From Telopea speciosissima (taxonomy: Eukaryota; Streptophyta; Magnoliopsida; Proteales; Proteaceae): a stretch of DNA of 64,000 nucleotides. The stretch lies in NCBI RefSeq assembly GCF_018873765.1, contig NC_057926.1:38114946-38178945 (forward strand). The letters are read 5' to 3'. Below, in pieces: positions 60,201 through 64,000 of the stretch (its first letter is position 1; every line of letters begins with the position of its first letter). The position numbers and the translations under genes were made by a program. Below the pieces are notes generated by a model that saw only the letters and a list, made by a program, of their open reading frames with translations, had not been told where the DNA came from and ran no database searches.

Positions 60201-62584
60201 CCCCCTCCAACTCCTTGGCTCCCCTAGACACCATGACAACTATGAGGGGTATCATATTGGAATGGTGAGATTAAGAGTCGTATTGCATCATATCAAAGAG
60301 GCGCAAGATACACTAAAGATACACATGGAAATGCTAAGGATGCATGCAAATACAGTTTTGAAGCATCAAACACTATAAATAGAAAAGAGAACAAAATAAG
60401 AGGAGATAATTGCATTCAATTGATTATGCAATATGCATAAAGAAGAGGTTTCTTATATGCACTAATACAATAGAGAGCTACGAATTGGTTAAACTCAAAG
60501 TTGTAAGTGGTTTTAGGTAAAGGTGCAACAAAAAGGACATTGAGCACAAACCGAACATACTGTCCCCACACAAAATACTGATGGCAACAATGCAACCAAG
60601 ATTTAAATTATGCATAAATTTTTGCATTTTTGCTTCTTCTTTTTTTTGGGAAAATAAAAAAATGTAAAAAATACAGAAACATAAAGAAATGTATCCGTAA
60701 TGTATTTCATACATTGCATGCAATTTTCAAATTTAAGACAACATTGGACCCATTTGCTTCAATGTATCCATAGTTTTCCATTTTTTTATAATTTTTTATT
60801 TTCTAGAATATAGAAAGATTACAAATACAGAAAAATCAAGGGGGGGAAATCCATAATGTATTTCATACATTACATGTACTTTTCAAACATTGGACCATTT
60901 GAATCAATGTATCCATTTTTTTTATTTATTCCATAATTTGTTTATTTCCAAAAATATGATTTTCGAGACTTTAAGGTAAGTAACGACTATTTTAATTAGT
61001 ATCAAGCCGTATCGGTAAGTATCGGCTGATAATGTACGATACATGTTTTTTAATTATAATACCATATTGGATACATATTGTATTGGCACCTTAAGCATGT
61101 GATATGTACTGGTATGTATCATATGATCCTTAAATCCTTGCTCAAAACCACTATGATTGAAACTTCAATACCACAACAAATGATCTACGACCTTTTCCCT
61201 TTCAATTTGGCATATCAACACACTTTTTTTTTTTTTGGGGGGGGGGGGGTGGAGGAGGTAGGCACTTGTGAAAGTGGAAGTATTTAGTTGAATTATAGAA
61301 AAAAGAAATCAGGCTCATAAGTCATAATAGAAATGCTCAAGCAATCTAATCCCAGCTGCCAACCACCTAAATCCCCACCAAGTCCCAGAGCAGATGATTG
61401 GAATTCACATGAACACATTCTGCTAGGAAACAAGGGTAATGAATCTTAGGTTAATAAATCTTCACAAGGATATACTGCAAAACAACTAAATCTCCCTCCA
61501 AGTTCCACTACTACCATACAGTGTTTGCAAGTGCCCAGGGCATGAACATGATCTCCAGCCCCAAAAGACAACCTTTAGAAAATCCACTTCCCATCATAAG
61601 AGAAGAATAATGGAAACCCCATCAAATATCTCCACTCTACAACAAGAACAAACTCCTCTTCCCTTTCTTTCTCAGTCTTGATACCAACTCCACCCATTTT
61701 ATTGGACTTCTAAAATAAACCCAAATATTATTGCACAGTAATGGTCTCATCAATTCACAATAATTCCACAAACGCCAGTGCATGGAATTACTCAAAGCAA
61801 GATCATCAATGTTCCACCAGTCAAACCCCGCGAACTGAAAAGGAATTCTTCCATGACTTGCCAAAACTTCTCTGAAATTCTGCCAAGGGGTATCTTATAA
61901 CGATAAAGCACACTAAATGCTTTCCTTCAACAGTTTGCCTTCATGACAACATATAGATTTAGCTTTAGAGAACGTTGGTTGTGAAAAGATGAAATTCACT
62001 TTTACCAAACTGTAAGCCCTTGAAGCACAAACCCGCTTTCAGTATACAGTCAGTCAACAGTGGAACTACAATGAACCATTTCCAACTTAACCAATTCTTA
62101 TTGTCACATCCGTGTTTATTATGCCAACGGTGTATTAATAAATTGGACACATTATTTCAAAACCTCAACATGAATAACGTTAATTTCGCAGAAATCTTAC
62201 AAGGCCCTAAGTGCGAGAGACCATTAAAAAGAATACATCTTTAACGACATTACGACAGACAAAAATAACTGCAGAACTCAAATCGATGAGGCCAAGAAAT
62301 AGAAAACAAATCCAAATTTTCAAAATCTGCTTATACAATATAAGCTGATCGTTTGCTAACAGAAGACTAATTGAACCAAAACAAGAAAACATAGAAGCCC
62401 AAAAGAAAATCTGAAGAATATATTCTTTGCAGGAACAGTAGAGAGGGCAGAAGGGAGAACTCACATGTCTTGACGAAAGGGCGATCGGTGAATTAGTTGC
62501 AGCTGCAATGGCGGATATCGATCTCAATCTTGATGATGATTGGAATGCACCATGGACAAAGCGCTTGAGGAGGACGTTCCTCAT
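30223..62584 (-). CDS. PEPCK-like mitochondrial protein, probable pseudoenzyme (450 aa, 11 exons)
   Basis: Coding exons on the minus strand: 62465-62584, 50758-50813, 49744-49868, 49509-49603, 47763-47968, 47220-47408, 46948-47148, 44566-44719, 44333-44396, 30398-30463, 30223-30299. They sum to 1353 bases and keep frame throughout, ending [10 protein letters not shown] then TAA. Exon 1 ([20 protein letters not shown]) is basic and serine-rich, like a mitochondrial presequence. Homology to ATP-type phosphoenolpyruvate carboxykinase is seen in NVFVQDG..KVRVIS (residues 142-164), [15 protein letters not shown], and best in [20 protein letters not shown] running on to AAYHFLAGY (residues 323-354). 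The P-loop position reads [12 protein letters not shown] (274-285) and the substrate arginine motif position reads [12 protein letters not shown] (112-123), so catalysis is unlikely. All introns are GT-AG except intron 4, which is GC-AG. Function is unknown; the family assignment is mine from motif order. Confidence 0.88.
30760..31053 (+). repeat. Copia B 5' LTR
   Basis: It starts TGTCGAAATTGATC and ends ATTGCTACA. It aligns along its length with 43840-44140, with many point differences (older than C and D). Confidence 0.88.
31692..32025 (+). repeat. Copia C 5' LTR
   Basis: A 334-bp LTR with TATA-like TATAAATAAAGGGGC near 31962-31976. Its last 260 bases recur at 36183-36445. Confidence 0.9.
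32640..34346 (+). pseudogene. Copia C gag-protease-integrase N-terminus, 568 codons open
   Basis: Starts [13 protein letters not shown]. Gag has [15 protein letters not shown] (about residues 28-43), [13 protein letters not shown], and a zinc knuckle [14 protein letters not shown]. Protease active site is [10 protein letters not shown], intact. The pre-integrase zinc-binding region reads [18 protein letters not shown], and integrase starts at [11 protein letters not shown]. The frame stops at TGA 34344-34346 inside the core, where FID is normally followed by a further acidic residue and YSRF. This is the longest intact retrotransposon frame of the window and shows how recent C is. Confidence 0.88.
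34347..36168 (+). pseudogene. Copia C integrase and reverse-transcriptase remnants
   Basis: Integrase pieces follow the stop ([17 protein letters not shown], then ERKNRHLL in a shifted context), then the [13 protein letters not shown] block (34745-34800). Reverse-transcriptase pieces run from 35566 ([29 protein letters not shown]) and a broken YVDDIVV near 36005. Several frameshifts occur. The frame ends in a KGIFLS-like block where it joins LTR sequence directly, so RNase H is missing. Confidence 0.8.
36169..36445 (+). repeat. Copia C 3' LTR, 5'-truncated
   Basis: It lacks about the first 66 bases of the 5' LTR. The join with reverse-transcriptase sequence contains GTCCTAG, present in both parents. 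Confidence 0.88.
36636..37069 (+). repeat. 217-bp tandem duplication across an insertion junction
   Basis: The unit starting ACTATTAAGCTCAA at 36636 repeats from 36853. Each unit holds about 70 bp of copia B gag and the first about 145 bp of the TGATGCAG solo LTR. The copies differ at several positions, so the duplication post-dates the insertion but is not recent. Confidence 0.85.
36709..38308 (+). mobile_element. Solo LTR, TGATGCAG family, copy 1 (in gag of copia B)
   Basis: Starts TGATGCAGATTCATCACC and ends CTAGGACTACATGA, with 5-bp duplications AAAAG at 36704-36708 and 38309-38313. Inside are a TATATAAGG box near 37330 and AATTTGATTAATGAAAAAG, as in an LTR R/U5 region. No internal protein-coding region was found. 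Length is about 1.4 kb without the tandem duplication. Confidence 0.8.
40899..41038 (+). mobile_element. Au-like SINE, head-truncated, in copia B pol
   Basis: B box GGTTCAAAAC, then GGAAACAGCCTCTCTTGCG, CCCTCCCAGACCCTGCAG and GCGGGAGCCTTGTGCACTGG, followed by a T-run. Target duplications AAGGAACTAATAAAG (40884-40898) and AAGGACCTAATAAAG (41039-41053) match at 14 of 15 positions. The A box end is missing. Confidence 0.9.
41078..41212. repeat. hAT-type MITE, CATAGTTGTCAAGG family, copy 1
   Basis: Terminal inverted repeats CATAGTTATCAAGGC and GCCTTGATAACTATG are perfect. Flanking octamers ATATTAAG (41070-41077) and CTATTAAG (41213-41220) match 7 of 8, as expected of hAT elements. The interior is GC-rich with GCCAAGGC-like phrases. 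Confidence 0.85.
42728..43808 (-). mobile_element. Solo LTR, TGATGCAG family, copy 2 (in copia B 3' end)
   Basis: On the minus strand it starts TGATGAGGTTTGAAGAC and ends GAGCTACATTA. Flanks GTAAT (42723-42727) and GTGAT (43809-43813) are a 4-of-5 target duplication. It separates the LGMG residues of copia B from its last codons (DVYAPACGG). Homologous phrases such as GGATCAAACACCAA and TTTATAATGGCCAAAGGCC are shared with the copy in intron 1. Confidence 0.78.
43840..44140 (+). repeat. Copia B 3' LTR
   Basis: Starts TGTCCAGATTGGTATG after GGAGGGAG and ends ACTGCTACA before the TATAT duplication. Confidence 0.88.
44460..44546. repeat. Homopolymer tracts in intron 8 (T-run, then T8-G18)
   Basis: In the 169-bp intron 8 of the PEPCK-like gene, a T-run at 44456-44476 and T8 followed by G18 (44521-44546) bracket about 45 bp. 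Read in the gene sense, C18-A8 begins only about 19 bases after the exon 8 donor site. The middle resembles a LINE 3' end. Confidence 0.6.
44956..45029. repeat. 37-bp perfect tandem duplication in intron 7
   Basis: Unit AGCATTCTCTAGTATCTCAT... occurs twice without mismatch (44956-44992, 44993-45029). Confidence 0.9.
45575..45753. repeat. 179-bp MITE with 9-bp target duplication, intron 7
   Basis: Terminal inverted repeats GGGGAATTGTTTCCTGTG and CACAGGAAACATTTCTCC match at 16 of 18 positions. Flanks ATAGAATAA (45566-45574 and 45754-45762) are identical. A 9-bp duplication is characteristic of the Mutator superfamily. No coding region is present. Confidence 0.82.
46073..46103. repeat. Heptamer repeat (AGTAGTC)n
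   Basis: About four tandem copies of CAGTAGT-type units in intron 7, with the first degenerate. Confidence 0.75.
48317..48651. repeat. hAT-type 335-bp element with CGAGATCTCG motifs, intron 4
   Basis: Ends CAAGGTTCG and ACCTTG are bounded by perfect octamers ATATTAAT (48309-48316 and 48652-48659). The interior repeats the palindromic phrase CGGCGAGATCTCG or GAGATCTCGG at least six times. No coding region is present. The 8-bp duplication suggests hAT-superfamily mobilisation. Confidence 0.78.
50882..52766. other. Left part of intron 1, no gene
   Basis: This is intron sequence of the PEPCK-like gene. A LINE-like 3' tail on the minus strand (TATTTATCAAAGAAAAAAAA, about 50889-50910) is visible at its left end. 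The section 51340-51950 is rich in CACA phrases and has no recognisable coding content. Confidence 0.5.
52782..56016 (+). mobile_element. Non-autonomous copia-type element D (3.2 kb, no protein)
   Basis: LTRs 52782-53027 and 55763-56016 (TGTTGGAATATG...TTCTCTACA) differ at about four positions and one 8-bp indel by eye. Primer-binding site TGGTATCAGAGC is at 53028-53039, polypurine tract GAGGGGGAG at 55754-55762, and the TAGTC duplications (52777-52781, 56017-56021) are perfect. The 2.7-kb interior has no gag or pol motif, only pyrimidine-rich non-coding sequence. It must have been mobilised by proteins from another copia. Confidence 0.92.
53140..53280 (+). repeat. 73-bp tandem repeat plus second primer-site-like motif in copia D
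   Basis: CTCCTGTATGATATACATAT... to AGCGGTTTC occurs at 53140 and again at 53213. Immediately after is TACATGGCATCAGAGC (53281-53296), which differs by one base from the true LTR/primer-site junction at 53024-53039. Confidence 0.85.
57041..57463. repeat. Mutator-type MITE (423 bp) with long TIRs and 9-bp TSD
   Basis: Both ends begin GGGAAAATTACATGATTAGC when read inward, and the inverted repeats extend about 115 bp (57041-57155 against 57349-57463) with a few mismatches. Flanks AATAAAAAA (57032-57040, 57464-57472) are identical. Long TIRs plus a 9-bp duplication define TIR-MULEs; the interior is non-coding. Confidence 0.9.
57709..58620. repeat. Probable LTR-derived sequence, intron 1
   Basis: A CTATAAATTGAG box near 57961, then GTGTCGCTCC and TTGATCTAGAGT phrases each occurring twice (58280-58400), and TTTCTCCTACYCTGYAAGGAGA twice, are in the style of an R-U5 region. 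No second LTR or target duplication was found, so limits are approximate. Confidence 0.35.
59372..59468. repeat. hAT-type MITE, CATAGTTGTCAAGG family, copy 2
   Basis: CATAGTTGTCAAGGC at the left and GTTGTGACAACTATG at the right are inverted repeats. Flanks TGAACCAC (59364-59371) and TGAACCAT (59469-59476) match 7 of 8. Confidence 0.8.
60085..60244. repeat. hAT-type MITE, CATAGTTGTCAAGG family, copy 3
   Basis: CATAGTTGTCAAGGTGTC and GACACCATGACAACTATG are inverted repeats. Flanks GGGGGTAT (60077-60084) and AGGGGTAT (60245-60252) match 7 of 8. The interior is rich in CGCCTAGG and CGCCTTGG phrases. Confidence 0.82.
60253..62463. other. Right part of intron 1, no gene
   Basis: AT-rich intron sequence of the PEPCK-like gene with a T14-G run at about 61224-61249. 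No exon or coding block was recognised. It contains paired ATGTATTTCATACATTGCATG-like phrases at 60699 and 60856. Confidence 0.45.
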
Positions 62585-62777
62585 TTTGTGCCGTGGGTTG
62601 AAACTAGGGAAGACGAAGAGCAGTGCACCAAGAAATAATCACTGCTTGAACAACAAATAAAACCACTCTGCCCCTCTCGACGTTTGATTCAATTAGCCAA
62701 ATAATTCGACAATTTACTATACTTTCATAAACGTCCTCAAACTCGTCACTCAACGAGTGGCAAAAACGTGGACCTTT

Positions 62778-62881
62778 ATCCGCTGCTGTGCACAGCGGGT
62801 GCACTGCACCGCTGCTGTACACACATGGCCGCTGTTGCGCCGCACGATGGCACAACAGCGATGCAGTACATAGAAGCGGAT
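62778..62881. repeat. 104-bp foldback element upstream of the PEPCK-like gene
   Basis: ATCCGCTGCTGTGCACAGC at the left pairs with the complement of the right end (ATCCGCTTCTATGTACTGC, read inward), and inner arms CCGCTGTTG/CAACAGCG also pair. It lies 194-297 bp upstream of the start codon, in the promoter or 5' leader. Confidence 0.6.
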
Positions 62882-62884
62882 GAA

Positions 62885-64000
62885 AATTCCAAAAAACGTA
62901 CATGTTTGCTGGTGTAAGTGTAACAAACACACTATTCGCAGCCTCGTTTTAGCCATTTGGAGTAGAAGGTAGAAGTCCGAGTTTGGCTCTGTTGGCGAGG
63001 CCCCGAGCCCGCCCCGCCATGAGTCTAAAGAGGACCTAGGCTGAGATACATCGACCCTGAGGGCGGGTCAGGACTGGGAATTTTGGGCCTGGGTCATGGC
63101 TGAGCTCATCTCGGCCCAACCCAACCCTGTTGCAGTCCTAATTTAGAGGAGTGCTAGTCATTGGGTGCGGTTGATCTTAATTGGAAATTGATCCGGCCTG
63201 CACATGTGCGATCGAGATTGATAAATCATCGTTGGATTAATAGAAAATAATCAGTTTTTTAATAAAAACGGGTTAATGGTCTACAATCATGTTTTTTAAT
63301 AAAAATCAACTTGCTTTTTTCAATAGAATAAGGGGAAAACGATGCTAACCAATCGCGTGATTCCTACACCCAAATACAAGACAGCATGAAGTTACTGTTC
63401 AGCCCCCAATGAACTTAAAAATCTCATCCAATCAAATACTCATGCACACGCTCTTATTGGTCCTATGCTAGTGTATGTGTTACACGACCAAACAACAATC
63501 TCTTACCCATAAAATAATGTCAGGATGGTTAATCATTGTTGGGCAAGAGGGAAAAAAAAACAGTATGGAAGGTCAATTGTTTTTCAATTAAGAAAAAGCT
63601 TTTTCTTCGAGAAAAGATGACAGTGATATCACTCTACTGTTTTTTCAATAGGAAAAAAAAATTGTAGCTATGAAATACAGATTGATATTGGTTTTTCAAC
63701 AAACGATGAAAAAAAACAAAAAATTATTTACTGGAAGACGAAAGAGAAATCTCCGATTATGTTGCACTCAGTAGGAGACACGTGTCCCATTCATTGTTTA
63801 GAAGCAAAAAAGCGGATATGTGTCTCCCATTGAGGGTATGTGCAGCGTAACCACTCTAGAGAACCAACCTCTTAAGGCCTAGTTATAGAAGATTTATGAA
63901 AGAATAGAGTGATGCATGCAACTCCAACTAGGGATGTAAATGGATATTTGTAAATTCGTATTCGATCTGCGTTTGTATCGATACATCCAATATTCACGGG
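62885..64000. other. Gene-free right edge
   Basis: Repeat-like GC-rich patch at 62985-63130 (GGCCCGAGCCC-type phrases), then AT-rich sequence. The last 50 bases (GGATGTAAATGGATATTTGT...) look like the start of a common plant MITE cut by the window edge. No gene was found. Confidence 0.4.

Overview
The window is nuclear DNA of a flowering plant. The evidence is short spliced genes of plant-specific families, a nuclear-type tRNA-Cys, Ty1/copia elements primed by initiator-Met tRNA, plant L1-type LINEs with an RNase H domain, Au-like SINEs, and several MITE families. The species cannot be fixed from sequence alone. Gene density is very low and most of the window is transposon-derived.

Layout. 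At the left edge (161-518, minus) is the 5' part of an embryo-specific-protein-3 (ATS3)-like gene with a frameshift. From 4.4 to 10.2 kb lies a decayed copia element (A, minus) flanked by an unusually long 26-bp direct repeat. From 11.9 to 17.0 kb is an L1-type LINE split by a 3.0-kb solo LTR. A tRNA-Cys gene is at 17.6 kb. From 18.4 to 23.0 kb are a short LINE with a perfect 17-bp target duplication, a longer ruined LINE, and foldback MITEs. A compact 3-exon TPR-family gene follows (23428-24461, plus). From 24.9 to 29.8 kb are repeat blocks, SINEs, a MITE and a NECAP-like retropseudogene.

The right half (30223-62584, minus) is one gene of 11 exons encoding a 450-residue, probably mitochondrial protein. 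All exon phases join and the reading frame is intact. It keeps the scaffold of ATP-type phosphoenolpyruvate carboxykinase (PEPCK) but has lost the P-loop and the substrate motif, so it looks like a pseudoenzyme. Its 1353 coding bases are spread over 32.4 kb. Intron 9 (13.9 kb) is almost entirely one copia element (B, TSD TATAT), which itself hosts a second copia (C), two solo LTRs, an Au-like SINE and a hAT-type MITE. Intron 1 (11.7 kb) carries a solo LTR of the same family, into which a non-autonomous copia (D) and a Mutator-type MITE were inserted.

The protein genes do not form a shared pathway; they are unrelated neighbours. Insertion order can be read from target duplications: B before C, the solo LTRs, the SINE and the MITE inside it; the intron-1 solo LTR before D and the Mutator-type MITE. 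LTR similarity judged by eye is about 95% for A, about 98% for C and D, and lower for B.
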